Origin: Cytobacillus solani
GTDB lineage: Bacteria; Bacillota; Bacilli; Bacillales; Cytobacillaceae
Direction of reading: 5' to 3'
NCBI RefSeq assembly: GCF_001420595.1
Contig: NZ_LJIX01000006.1
Span: 552,361-616,360 of the forward strand
Length of the DNA stretch: 64,000 bases
In this document: positions 51,842 through 61,900 of the stretch, one piece after another
Numbering within the stretch: position 1 is the first letter of the stretch
Layout of the letters: each line of letters starts with the position of its first letter
Made by a program: the position numbers and the translations under genes
Notes under the pieces: model-generated
The model's input: only the letters and a program-made list of their open reading frames with translations
What the model was told of the DNA's origin: nothing
Database searches by the model: none

Positions 51842-52849
51842 ATGAAAATAAAATGGTATTTTTTTATATTAACGATTATGGTTCTTTCTATTATTAGTTT
51901 TCCTTTTATAGGTAATAAAGATCAAAAGCCTTTGAAAATTGGCATTATTATGATTGGAGATAGCAGATATGAAAAGCTAATCGGCCTTAAAAAAGGGATG
52001 AAGGAGCTAGGATATGATGATTGGTCAACCGAATTTTTAGTAAAAAGCGGGAGAGATCAAGAAGCAACACTCGCATCTCAAATTGACGATTTATTAAATG
52101 AAAAGCCAGAGTTAATTGTAGCTTTAGGCGGAATAGAAACATTGAAGTTGAAGGAAATAATGGAAAAGAAGAATATACAAATTCCTGTTGTGTTTGCTGG
52201 AGTTGCCGCTCCGAAGGAAATTGGTCTCATTAAGGATTATCGTTCACCAGGCGGTCTCTTTACAGGCATAAATAATTACCATACAAGCTTATCAGGAAAA
52301 AGGCTGGAGATCTTTCGTGATTTAGTGCCTTCGATTAGTAGATTTCACATTCTTTATGATGAAGATATTGAAGTGAGTAAACTGAGTCTTGAGAATGTGA
52401 AGGCAGCAGCTGAAAGACTTTCATTAGAAATCATCCCATGGAATGTAAGTGATTCAAAAAACTTTTTAAGTGAAATGAAACATGAAATACAAGTGAATGA
52501 TGCGATATTAGTTATGCCAGGATTTAAGATGGAGTCACTATCAAAAGAAATTGCTCAGTTTTCAAAGGAGAATCATGTACCTGCAATGGGATTATATGAG
52601 AATGAAACAGAAGATGGGATTTTAGCAAGCTATGGTACTAGCTATTTTGACCAGGGATATCAATCAGCAAGATTTGTTAGTTCAATTATTCAAGGAAACT
52701 CACCAGCAGACATTCCTGTTGAGATGCCTGATAATATCCGATTTATCGTTAATCAAAAAGTAAAATCTGAGCTCGGAATTAAACTTAATAAGGATATTAT
52801 ACATTTGGCAGAGTTTATTAATCCTAATGCAGAAGGGATGAGCCAATAA
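51842..52849 (+). CDS. ABC-type substrate-binding protein (sensor partner)
   Basis: A 335-residue protein with an N-terminal signal anchor or signal peptide (residues about 4-22) and no lipobox. The rest is a two-lobed periplasmic-binding fold of the ABC_sub_bind (TrpX-like) family: KIGIIMIGDSRYEKLIGLKK, ELIVALGGIETLKLKEIM, VVFAGVAAPKEIGL. No permease or ATPase gene is nearby; instead a sensor kinase starts 3 bases after the stop. It therefore probably binds a ligand outside the membrane and reports to the kinase. RBS GGGAGGTGA precedes the ATG. Confidence 0.87.
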   Translation: MKIKWYFFILTIMVLSIISFPFIGNKDQKPLKIGIIMIGDSRYEKLIGLKKGMKELGYDDWSTEFLVKSGRDQEATLASQIDDLLNEKPELIVALGGIETLKLKEIMEKKNIQIPVVFAGVAAPKEIGLIKDYRSPGGLFTGINNYHTSLSGKRLEIFRDLVPSISRFHILYDEDIEVSKLSLENVKAAAERLSLEIIPWNVSDSKNFLSEMKHEIQVNDAILVMPGFKMESLSKEIAQFSKENHVPAMGLYENETEDGILASYGTSYFDQGYQSARFVSSIIQGNSPADIPVEMPDNIRFIVNQKVKSELGIKLNKDIIHLAEFINPNAEGMSQ

Positions 52850-52851
52850 TA

Positions 52852-54939
52852 ATGAAGTCAATCATATATTGGCTACATTCTCAGCCTATGCGAGTGAAAG
52901 TGTTGGTTTTTGGAATTATTATGTCAACCATTCCGCTTTTATTAATCAGTTATTACTATTATAGTAATGTCAAACCAGATCTTGAGGAAAGAATCATAAG
53001 TAAACAAGAATTGGTGCTCCAAAATCTAACAGGTGAAATTGAATTAGAATTTAACCAGATCTTTCAGCAAGTTCAATTGTTTTCTTTTATTAATGATAAA
53101 GAAGATAAGCAGCCAATATTTTATGATTTATTAATGAAAAATACTTCAATAGAGGAAGTAGTCATTATAAATGAAAGTGGAAGAATAGAGGAAAAGGTTT
53201 CCAGATATGATCTTAATATTCCAGAATCTAATGAACGGTGGTTTTCTGATGAAATGTGGGCTGTCTTTCAGTCAGATGACCGCCTATATGGGGAAGTAGA
53301 ATTTAATCAGTTTGGACAGCCTGTTATGAAGATAGCTTTAGTTTATATGGAAAATGGAAGTAGAAATGCTGTTGGTGCCACCATTCAATTACAAAAAATA
53401 ATAGGGCAGATATCATCATTAAAACAAGACGATTTATCTTATTTATATTTACTAGACCGTGAAGGGAAGGTAATTGCCCATCAGGACTACAGGAAACTAT
53501 GGCATCAAAGTCCAGAAGCAGATAACAAGGAAATGTTAGGAGTAAGAGAAGAACTAGTTGATCTAGGCTGGACAATCATAATGGAACAGCCTAAAACAAC
53601 CGCCTACGAGCCAATCAATGAAATGTTTATGAAAGGATTAATGGTTGCAGTATTTGTTACACTTTTTGTGAGTTTAATCAGTATTTATGCTGGTCTTTAT
53701 TTTACAGCACCAATCGTTCTTCTTGATAAAGAAATGAGGAGATTAAAGGCTGGACATGTTGCTTCACCAATTATATTAAATCGAAATGATGAACTAGGAC
53801 AGCTAGCCCAGTCTTTCAATGAAATGAGTCAAGAGCTCCAAGAGAAATCATTTCGCTTGGAACAGGAAAAGGAGCGGCTGGATGTCGTTGTTAACGGAAT
53901 TGGCGCCGGATTAGCACTTGTTACAAAGAATTATGAAGTGACTTGGACGAATCCATTGCTTGAGAGTTGGATGAATAAAGAAGAAATTAAATTGCCTTGC
54001 TATACATTAATTGGTGGTATGAATACTCCTTGTGAAAATTGTCCAATAACTTGTCCTGAAATAAATGATAATGCGGACACAATTTTGAGGATGCAAAGAG
54101 GAAGACGTGAAGAGCGACTTTTTAGGCATCGAGTTTTTCCGCTTACCCATGCGATTAAGGGGGAAGGGGAGTATCTAATTGTTATTGAAGATGTTACTGA
54201 GGAAAAGCAAATGGAAGAAAAGATGATTCAAACAGATAAACTTAGTGCGCTAGGATTAATGGCATCAAGTTTTGCGCATGAGGTGAACAATCCTCTTGCA
54301 ACGATTCATGTATATGCTGAGGATTTAATTGATCGTCTAGAGCAATTTGATGATGATTTGGATGAGGTTGAAATGGCTTTGTACTTAAGAAAAATAAAAG
54401 AGAATACAGATCGCTGTAAGAGAATTACAGGAAATCTATTAAATTTTTCAAGAAAGTCTAATTGGAAGGTATCACAGTTTGATATAAAAGAAACAATTCA
54501 AAACAGTATAAGTTTGGTTGAGTATTCCTTGAAAAAGAAGGATGTCCTTTTAGATGTATCTATACAAGAAGAAATGCCGTTTATGGTTGGAGATAGTATA
54601 AAGCTAATGCAAGTACTAGTGAATTTAATTAATAATTCAATCGATGCAATCAATCAAGGGGGGACTGTAGCGATCTCTGCTTCACTGCAAAATAGGAATT
54701 TTGTTTTTAAAATAAAGGATAATGGCTGTGGGATTCCTGATCATGAAATGCAGAAAATCTTTGATCCGTTTTTTACAACAAAGCCAGTCGGAAAAGGGAC
54801 AGGTTTGGGATTATCTGTTTGTTATGGGATTGTAGAGGAATTTGGCGGTACGATAATGGTGGAGAGCAGAGTAGGGAAAGGAACGATGGTAATAGTTAGC
54901 ATTCCGGCTGAAACAAGATTTAAGGAGGACAAGCAATGA
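52852..54939 (+). CDS. Membrane sensor histidine kinase with PAS domain
   Basis: A 695-residue kinase. Two membrane helices (residues about 15-35 and 260-285) bound a large extracellular sensor domain. A HAMP linker (about 285-340), a PAS domain (about 345-450) containing NTPCENCPITCPE with four Cys of its five-Cys cluster, then HisKA (SFAHEVNNPLATIHVYAEDL, His near 475) and HATPase (NNSIDAINQGG, KDNGCGIPD, GTGLGLSVCYG) follow. The Cys cluster resembles that in PAS domains of ZraS/NtrB-like kinases and may bind metal or respond to redox state. The gene is coupled to the binding protein and overlaps the regulator by 4 bases. Confidence 0.93.
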   Translation: MKSIIYWLHSQPMRVKVLVFGIIMSTIPLLLISYYYYSNVKPDLEERIISKQELVLQNLTGEIELEFNQIFQQVQLFSFINDKEDKQPIFYDLLMKNTSIEEVVIINESGRIEEKVSRYDLNIPESNERWFSDEMWAVFQSDDRLYGEVEFNQFGQPVMKIALVYMENGSRNAVGATIQLQKIIGQISSLKQDDLSYLYLLDREGKVIAHQDYRKLWHQSPEADNKEMLGVREELVDLGWTIIMEQPKTTAYEPINEMFMKGLMVAVFVTLFVSLISIYAGLYFTAPIVLLDKEMRRLKAGHVASPIILNRNDELGQLAQSFNEMSQELQEKSFRLEQEKERLDVVVNGIGAGLALVTKNYEVTWTNPLLESWMNKEEIKLPCYTLIGGMNTPCENCPITCPEINDNADTILRMQRGRREERLFRHRVFPLTHAIKGEGEYLIVIEDVTEEKQMEEKMIQTDKLSALGLMASSFAHEVNNPLATIHVYAEDLIDRLEQFDDDLDEVEMALYLRKIKENTDRCKRITGNLLNFSRKSNWKVSQFDIKETIQNSISLVEYSLKKKDVLLDVSIQEEMPFMVGDSIKLMQVLVNLINNSIDAINQGGTVAISASLQNRNFVFKIKDNGCGIPDHEMQKIFDPFFTTKPVGKGTGLGLSVCYGIVEEFGGTIMVESRVGKGTMVIVSIPAETRFKEDKQ

Positions 54940-56270
54940 ATTCAGCTCGATTATTAATTGTTGACGATGAGAAAGATTTACTGGAACTTCTAGTCAAAAG
55001 GCTTATTCGAAAAGGATATGAAGTGAAATGTGCAGAAACAGCAGAAGATGCCCTCCTATTATTGAAGAAGCACATGTTTGATATAGCGATTTACGATATT
55101 CGTTTACCGAAAATGGATGGAATTGAACTTCTAAAAAAAACAAAAATTATTCAGCCTGAGACTGAGATATTAATGTTAACAGGCCATGGAACGATTGAAA
55201 CAGCGATAGAAGCAATGAAGATTGGTGCATTTGATTATTTAACCAAACCGTACAATCTCTCAGAACTTGAAATCACCATACAAAAGGCAGAGGAAAGCAG
55301 GAATTTGAAACATAAGAATGATAGCATGAAAGAAATTATTAGACAGCATAATGAGTTTCAAATTATAGGAGAAAGTCCAATATTTACTGAAGTTCTTGAG
55401 CTCACTCGCAGGATTGCTGACAGTAATGTGCCAGTTCTTATTGAAGGTGAGAGTGGAACAGGGAAAGAACTGTTTGCAAAAGCTCTTCATTATTGGAGCT
55501 GTCGTGCGGATGAACCGTTTGTGGCTGTTAATTCAGCTGCACTGCCTGAACAACTATTAGAAAGTGAATTGTTTGGACATGTGAAAGGTGCTTTTACTGG
55601 GGCGAATCATGATAAAAAGGGACTAGTTGAAGCGGCAGATGGAGGAACTTTATTTTTGGATGAATTGGGTGAAATGCCATTATTGCTCCAGGTGAAACTA
55701 CTCAGATTTCTCGAATCAGGTGAATTTAGGCGTGTTGGTGATGTAAGGGAAAGAAAAGTGATGGTTCGGGTCGTAGCTGCAACAAATAGAAACATGGAAG
55801 ATGAAGTGGCTGAAGGACATTTTCGAGAGGATTTATTTTATCGATTAAATGTTGTTAAATTAACAATTCCCCCTCTAAGGGATCGAAAAGAAGATATTCC
55901 GCTCTTTATCAATTATTTCATTAATAAAGGGAAAATCCAAGGGAAAAGGCTGTCTTCTGAAGCGCTTTTTGAATTACAGAATTATGATTTTCAGGGAAAT
56001 GTTAGAGAACTCCAACATATTATTGAAAGAGGAATTCTATTATCTAGATCAGATCAAATTGAAGCAGCGGATTTACTTTTGCCGACCCGGAAATTTGCGC
56101 AAATAGAAAAGCTGCAATCATTATGCTCCTTAGAGGAATTGGAAAAGATACATATAGAAGGAGTCTTAAACAACGTAAAATGGAACAAAACGAAGGCGGC
56201 TGAAATTTTAGGAGTCAGTGTAAGAAACTTATATCGAAAAATTGATCAATATAAATTAGTTGAAGAATGA
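54936..56270 (+). CDS. NtrC-family sigma-54-dependent response regulator
   Basis: A 444-residue activator with three domains: receiver (residues 1-120; phospho-Asp in IAIYDIRLPKMDGIE, Lys in YLTKPYN), AAA+ (about 140-380; Walker A EGESGTGKELFAKAL, sigma-54 contact loop ELFGHVKGAFTGANHDKKG, Walker B GGTLFLDELGEMPL) and a C-terminal Fis-type HTH (AAEILGVSVRNLYRKIDQYK). GAFTGA is intact, so it can open sigma-54 promoters. A -24/-12 promoter lies 140 bases downstream, before tatA, and is its likely target. Candidate enhancer sites overlap its stop codon. Confidence 0.95.
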   Translation: MNSARLLIVDDEKDLLELLVKRLIRKGYEVKCAETAEDALLLLKKHMFDIAIYDIRLPKMDGIELLKKTKIIQPETEILMLTGHGTIETAIEAMKIGAFDYLTKPYNLSELEITIQKAEESRNLKHKNDSMKEIIRQHNEFQIIGESPIFTEVLELTRRIADSNVPVLIEGESGTGKELFAKALHYWSCRADEPFVAVNSAALPEQLLESELFGHVKGAFTGANHDKKGLVEAADGGTLFLDELGEMPLLLQVKLLRFLESGEFRRVGDVRERKVMVRVVAATNRNMEDEVAEGHFREDLFYRLNVVKLTIPPLRDRKEDIPLFINYFINKGKIQGKRLSSEALFELQNYDFQGNVRELQHIIERGILLSRSDQIEAADLLLPTRKFAQIEKLQSLCSLEELEKIHIEGVLNNVKWNKTKAAEILGVSVRNLYRKIDQYKLVEE

Positions 56271-56313
56271 CAAAATGGCATATAGTGATTGGTCATAACG
56301 TGACAAAAAGGCA
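56268..56313 (+). promoter_or_regulatory. Candidate enhancer (UAS) for the sigma-54 activator
   Basis: Direct repeats TGACAAAATGGCA (56268-56280) and TGACAAAAAGGCA (56301-56313), 33 bases apart, about three helical turns. GTCA-N5-TGAC (56292-56304) overlaps the second. They lie 100-150 bases before the -24/-12 promoter, the usual distance for NtrC-type binding sites. Confidence 0.5.
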
Positions 56314-56325
56314 ATTTTTATACGG

Positions 56326-56362
56326 CGGATAGAAAGAAAACTTCTTTCTTTCCGTCTTTTTT
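56326..56362 (+). terminator. Terminator after the response regulator gene
   Basis: AGAAAGAA pairs with TTCTTTCT, extended by GGA/TCC, followed by TTTTTTATTT. Confidence 0.75.
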
Positions 56363-56409
56363 ATTTAGAGAATAGGGGATTGCTCGTATTTTATATAAGG
56401 TATCCATTT

Positions 56410-56425
56410 TGGCATGATACTTGCA
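56410..56425 (+). promoter_or_regulatory. Sigma-54 (-24/-12) promoter of the reductase operon
   Basis: TGGCATGATACTTGCA fits the RpoN consensus TGGCAYR-N4-TTGCW in both elements and spacing. Transcription would start near 56437, leaving a short leader before tatA. The adjacent NtrC-type activator supports it strongly. Confidence 0.9.
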
Positions 56426-56462
56426 AGTGTAATAATGAACATAAATAAAAGGATGTGAAGAG

Positions 56463-56669
56463 ATGTTATCAAACATTGGTATTCCAGGATTAATTCTAAT
56501 TTTAGTTTTAGCACTGATCATTTTTGGCCCAAAAAAGCTTCCTGAAATCGGAAGAGCAGTTGGACAAACATTAAGGGAGTTTAAAAAGTCAGCTCGTGAA
56601 CTGACAAGTGACATGACTGAGGATGTACAGAAAGATATGAAAGAAGCAAAAGATACAACGTCAAAATAG
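56463..56669 (+). CDS. tatA: Twin-arginine translocase subunit TatA
   Basis: A 68-residue protein with a short N-terminal helix ([20 protein letters not shown]), the FGPKKLPE hinge and an amphipathic helix ([18 protein letters not shown]), then an acidic-basic tail. TatA forms the pore of the Tat export system. No tatC is in this window, so it must work with one encoded elsewhere. As first gene of the sigma-54 operon it would raise export capacity for the Tat-dependent reductase encoded three genes on. The ATG follows GGATGTGAAGAG. Confidence 0.95.
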   Translation: MLSNIGIPGLILILVLALIIFGPKKLPEIGRAVGQTLREFKKSARELTSDMTEDVQKDMKEAKDTTSK

Positions 56670-56685
56670 AAAGGAGCTTATTAAT

Positions 56686-57594
56686 ATGGCCATTCATTCG
56701 AAAAGTCATTTACAACCTGAAGATTATTCAAAGCTGGCAGATCAATTTGTTCCTAATTCAGATAAAGTACTGGCTACAAGCCCATATGATTCGGAATTAG
56801 GGAAGAATATGGCAAGAGATGCTAGAAAGGTAATTAACGGGAAATTAAAAATTGAGGATTTTCATAGGGTATATTCTGCTTCGCTCATAAAAGAATTTGG
56901 TGATCAGTATGCTAGCGGACCTAGTGAAACTAGTCAGAACTCTTCAACCTCAGCGGGAACTGGTCCCAAATGGGGGATGGTTATAGATTTAAAAAAATGT
57001 GTGGGCTGTGATACTTGTACCGTTTCCTGTAAAGCGGAAAATAGAACACCGCCAGGTATGTCTTATAATGTTGTCCTAGAAACGATTAAAGGTGATTATC
57101 CGAACTTTTCAATCACAAATTTACCGAAGCCTTGTATGCAATGCGACAATCCGCCATGTGTTCAAGTATGCCCAACAAGAGCGACATATAAAATGGAAAA
57201 TGGAATCGTCATCATTGATAATGATCGCTGTATCGGCTGCAGATATTGCATGGTAGCTTGCCCATATGGATCAAGATCTTATGATTTCGGAAATAGTTAT
57301 GAACAAGAAATGATCGGATATAATGACGTAACAAGTCCCGAATATGGAATTGAGCGCGGAAAACGCAAAAAAGGAGATGTTCCAGAAGAAACAGTAAGGA
57401 AGTGCAGTTTTTGTTATCATCGCCTTCAGCGGGGAGAAGAGCCTGCGTGTGTGGAAACTTGCATTGGAGATGCTCGTTATTTTGGAGATATGAGTGACCC
57501 GAATAGTGTGGTTTCAAAGCTTGCCGCAAGTCCTAGAGCATTTCGGTTAAAAGAAGAGTTAGGTACAAAACCAAGAGTGGTGTATTTAAGATAA
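56686..57594 (+). CDS. Four-cluster iron-sulfur electron-transfer subunit
   Basis: A 302-residue DMSO-reductase-family B subunit. A 90-residue N-terminal extension leads to the ferredoxin part, whose Cys groups are LKKCVGCDTCTVSCKAEN, PKPCMQCDNPPCVQVCP, NDRCIGCRYCMVACPYGSRS and RKCSFCYHRLQRGEEPACVE then TC, four [4Fe-4S] sites. It carries electrons between the NrfD-type quinol oxidase subunit and the molybdoenzyme. It corresponds to SrdB/TtrB/PsrB. No Tat signal is present, so it probably rides out with, or stays inside beside, the catalytic subunit. It starts 16 bases after tatA behind AAAGGAGC. Confidence 0.94.
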   Translation: MAIHSKSHLQPEDYSKLADQFVPNSDKVLATSPYDSELGKNMARDARKVINGKLKIEDFHRVYSASLIKEFGDQYASGPSETSQNSSTSAGTGPKWGMVIDLKKCVGCDTCTVSCKAENRTPPGMSYNVVLETIKGDYPNFSITNLPKPCMQCDNPPCVQVCPTRATYKMENGIVIIDNDRCIGCRYCMVACPYGSRSYDFGNSYEQEMIGYNDVTSPEYGIERGKRKKGDVPEETVRKCSFCYHRLQRGEEPACVETCIGDARYFGDMSDPNSVVSKLAASPRAFRLKEELGTKPRVVYLR

Positions 57595-57635
57595 GTAAGC
57601 ATTCATTTAGAGTACCAAAAGGAGGAGTGAATTTT

Positions 57636-58925
57636 GTGAATACGAAGGCAAACTTAGTGAACAATATGCTCACCCCTGAACATAAGAAAGGGAAGCTTGA
57701 AAAAATATACTGGATTTCCTTATTCATTGTATTTGGTGTAGGGGTGTATTCAATCATTACCGGCTATTTTATGCAAGGAATGGAGTCTACTTATCTATCT
57801 AATATCGTGCCATGGGGCGGTTGGATTGCTTTTTATATATATTTTATTGGTTTAAGTGCTGGTTCCTTCTTATTATCTACATTAGTTTATGGATTTGGAA
57901 TGGAAAAATTCGAAAAAATCGGCAGAGCTGCATTACTTTCTGCGATTGTTTGTATGATTACTGGTATTTTATTTGTTTTTTTGGATATCGGTCGTCCAGA
58001 TCACGTCATGAATGCTGTAATCTATTGGAATGTAACGAGTACCATGTCATGGGAAATTCATTTCTATATCGTCTACCTAATTCTATTAGTAGTTGAATTG
58101 TATTTTTCTATGAGAAATGATCTTGTAAAAGTAGCAAAAAGCAACAATTTTAAAGGGAAATTATCACGATTCCTCATTTTCAATAAACAGGAATATACGG
58201 ATATCGATAAAGGAAAGGATAAAAAGCGTTTAAAAATAATGGGTATTATCGGAATTCCGCTTGCTATTTTTGGTGTTCATGGTGGAACAGGCTCCATCTT
58301 TGCAGTTCTAAAAGCACAGCCCTATTTAAATTCTGCACTGTTCCCATTAATTTTTATTATATCTGCGTTAGTATCTGGCACAGCATTATCCATTGCGATC
58401 TATGTGATTAAATGTAAAGTGAAAAAACAACAGGCAGATCATTCAATGATTCGTTCCTTGGGAAGTATGCTCGCCCTATTTATCGGAATTGAAATCATCA
58501 TGGTCTGGTATGAATTTTTAGTTGGATTTTATGGGCTAGAGCATGAAGAACTCGGCACGCTTCAATTAATAATGGGCAGTCCTTATTCATGGTCTTTCTG
58601 GCTCTTTCAAATGGGGTTTGCCCTGTTGTTCCCGCTTATCCTATTAGTAATCAAAAAAACACGGGAATCAATAAATTGGATTCTAGGCGCTTCTGTCATG
58701 GTGCTAATTGGTGTAGTCGGGGTGCGTTTCAATATGGTGATACCAACGTTAATTATGCCAAAAATCGATGGAATGCCTTATGGAAATTATTATATGAATC
58801 TTTCTGAGTGGTTAACTTCTTTTGGGGTCATTGCCATGTGTCTCATTCTTTATACAATTGGCGAAAAACTATTTCCAATAGATGAACTAGACTCTCACGA
58901 AAAGGGAGTGAGTAAACATGAGTAA
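57636..58925 (+). CDS. NrfD-type membrane anchor/quinol-oxidising subunit
   Basis: About 429 residues with about nine to ten membrane helices. NIVPWGGWIAFYIYFIGLSA followed by GSFLLSTLVYGFG is the NrfD/PsrC signature, with FVFLDIGRPDHVMNAVIYWN as the next block. The Lys- and Asp-rich cytoplasmic loop near residue 185 is unusual in length. The subunit oxidises menaquinol and passes electrons to the Fe-S subunit. It matches SrdC/TtrC. I take GTG 57636, 9 bases after GGAGGAG, over GTG 57627. It overlaps the next gene by 8 bases. Confidence 0.92.
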   Translation: MNTKANLVNNMLTPEHKKGKLEKIYWISLFIVFGVGVYSIITGYFMQGMESTYLSNIVPWGGWIAFYIYFIGLSAGSFLLSTLVYGFGMEKFEKIGRAALLSAIVCMITGILFVFLDIGRPDHVMNAVIYWNVTSTMSWEIHFYIVYLILLVVELYFSMRNDLVKVAKSNNFKGKLSRFLIFNKQEYTDIDKGKDKKRLKIMGIIGIPLAIFGVHGGTGSIFAVLKAQPYLNSALFPLIFIISALVSGTALSIAIYVIKCKVKKQQADHSMIRSLGSMLALFIGIEIIMVWYEFLVGFYGLEHEELGTLQLIMGSPYSWSFWLFQMGFALLFPLILLVIKKTRESINWILGASVMVLIGVVGVRFNMVIPTLIMPKIDGMPYGNYYMNLSEWLTSFGVIAMCLILYTIGEKLFPIDELDSHEKGVSKHE

Positions 58926-61900
58926 GGATAAAATGAATCGAAGAGGCTTTCTAAAAGCACTGGGATCAATTGGTGCGGTAGCGATTATAGGTCCCGCATT
59001 TATTGGCCCTGTAAAACAGGTCATTAACGGGGTATGGATAGATGATGAACATGGTGTTGGAACGGATTATCAAGATTATACAGCCGAAAATGTCATTTTT
59101 ACATCGTGTCAGCAATGTAATTCCTCTTGTACGATTAAAGCTTATATTGTTGCTGGAAGTGCTGGAGGAGCATACACATCCATTATTAGAAAAATTGCTG
59201 GGAATCAATACAGCCCGATAAATATGGTCCCTTACGGCCACATAAACTATGATACTCCACTTGAACAAGCGGTTAAAGGAACTGGAGATGTAGCCAAAAG
59301 TGGAAGAGGGTTCCGTGGGGGACGTACTTGCTTAAAAGGACAAGCTGGAATACAAACAGCCTATGATACATTTCGTGTACAGCATCCATTAAAGAGGGTG
59401 GGTGAACGTGGAAGCGGAGTATGGACAACACTAACTTGGGAAGAGGCATACAAAGAGATTCTAGAAGGAAGCAAGGATTTAAAAACCCCATCCTTAAAAG
59501 AAATATGGGCATATGTCCCAGAAGAAAAGGTAATGGCCGATTGGGATAAAGTGCAGGCAGGCGAAATGGAAAAATCCGCTTTTGATCAAAAGTATCAAGA
59601 TGTGTTAATCGATACAAATCACCCTGACTTTGGACCAAAGTCAAATCAAATAGCGATCATGGCTGGACATCGCAGGGATTTCATTGAACGTCTTGCAATG
59701 AAAAGCTTAGGCACAGCTAATTACTATGACCATGGCGGTTATTGTGGAATTACGAGTGTAATGGGGAATGTTCGATCTTTCGATGCAACAAAACAGAAGA
59801 AACGAATGATCCCTGACTTTGAGAAGGCTGAATATGTTTTAGTGTGGGGAACGAACCCGATGACAGCTAATCGTGGTCCAACCACATTTGCCCCACAAAT
59901 TACTAATGCAATCGAACGCGGAATGAAAATGGTTGTGATTGATCCTCGATATAGTAAGACTGCTGAAAAAGCAGATATGTGGGTTCCAGTAAAACCAGGC
60001 GGAGATGGTGCACTTGCAATGGCAATGTGCAGATGGATTATTGAGAATAATCGTTATGATGAACGATATTTGCGAAACCCTAATGAAGCTGCTGCACATT
60101 TAGATAGTGAACCAACATGGAGTGATGCTTCTTATCTTGTTAATGTTGGAGATCCAAAGAGACCGTTTTTAAGAGCAAAGGATTTAGGAATAGGTGAAGA
60201 TGAGTTTGTCGTTCTTGAAAGAGGAAAACCTGTTCCACATACAAAAGCGGCAGATGGTGACCTAGAGGTAAGTACAGCGATAAATGGGATTAAGGTGAAA
60301 TCTACCTTTACAATTTTTAAAGAAAAAGCGCTTGAAAAAACAATAGAGGAATACTCGGAGCAGTGTGATGTGTCTTCAGAAATAATCATCCAAATAGCCA
60401 AAGAGTTTACTTCCCATGGCAAGAAAGTAGGCATTCACTCCTATCGTGGCCCAGCCATGCATACGAATGGATATTACAGCAGCCGCGCGATAAATATGCT
60501 CAACCATTTAGTAGGAAATCATGACTGGGCAGGAGGAGACACTGCATTAGGTGCAAAATATAAAACAACTGAAGGCAGATATGATCTAGCTTCTGTGCCA
60601 AATCCAAACATTTCTTGGGGAATACCAGTTACTCGTCATAAAACACCTTATGAAAAAACAACATTATTCGAAAGAGAGGGCTATCCAGCTAAACGACCTT
60701 GGTATCCTTTAGGGAACAAGCTTATTCAAGATGTTCTTCCAAGTTCAGCAGAAGGCTATCCATATAAGATTAGAGCTCTTATTATGAACAGAACATCCCC
60801 GATCATGTCAGGACCACGGTCAGATATGCAGGAGAAATTCCTAAAAGATACAAAAGTAGTTGAACTTGTTGTATCCTCCGATATTGTTATAGGAGAATCA
60901 ACTAAATATGCTGATTTTATTTTGCCTGATTTATCCTATCTAGAGAGTTGGAATACAGAGGCCATTTTCCCAATCCTAAAATATAAATTTGCGAGTGTCA
61001 TTCAGCCAGTGACTAGAGTTGTACCAGATGCAAGGCAGACAGAACAAGTATATATTGACCTTTTGAAAGAAATGGGATTACCAGGTGTTGGAGATAGCGC
61101 ACTAGCTGATGGGTCTCCAATTAATAGTCCGGAAGATTATTATCTTAAAATGGTTGCAAATATTGCTTTCGATGGCAAAAAGGCAGTAAAGGATGCGAGC
61201 TCAGAAGAAATAGCCATTTTTGAGAAGGCAAGAAAACTAGCCTTAGGAAAGTATTTTGATATGAATAAACTGAAAAGTTCCGTTACGCCTGAAGAATGGA
61301 AAAAGGTTGTATATGTCCTAAATCGTGGAGGAAGATATGAGGCTCAAGGAGATGAACATATCGGGGCACATATTAAATATCAATGGGCAAATCTTGTTCA
61401 TTTCTATGATGAGAAGGCTGCAGGATTCAAAAGCTCCTATACGGGTAAGTTCTTTGAGGGAGTGGCTTTTTTCGATGAAATTAGGAAATATAACGGGGAG
61501 GTATATAAACCCAATAAATCTTTTCAGTTTATTAACTGGAAATCAAGAAATATGGGAACGCATCGGAATGAAAGTAACGCGTGGCTTCGTGAAGTGCGAG
61601 ATGAGAATTATTTATGGATGAACCCGATAGATGCCAAGAAAAAAGGAATCGAAACGTCTGATTTCGTTCATATTATTTCCAATAGTAAAAAGGAAAAAGC
61701 AAGGGTACTCGTTACACCAGGAATAAAACCAGGTGTCGTAGGTGCTAACTTTAGCTTTGGTCACTATGCATACGGGTCAAGTAAGGAAAAAATTGATGGG
61801 AAAATAATAAAACCGGCAGAGAAATATGGTCACCTCCCATTTAATACGAATACACCAATGCATGAGGAATCAGGATATTCGAGAGGAAGAGGACAAGGAT

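Noticed and set aside
57212-57529. 105-aa minus-strand frame opposite the Fe-S subunit
   Set aside because: Antisense to Cys-rich ferredoxin motifs; a shadow with no ribosome site.
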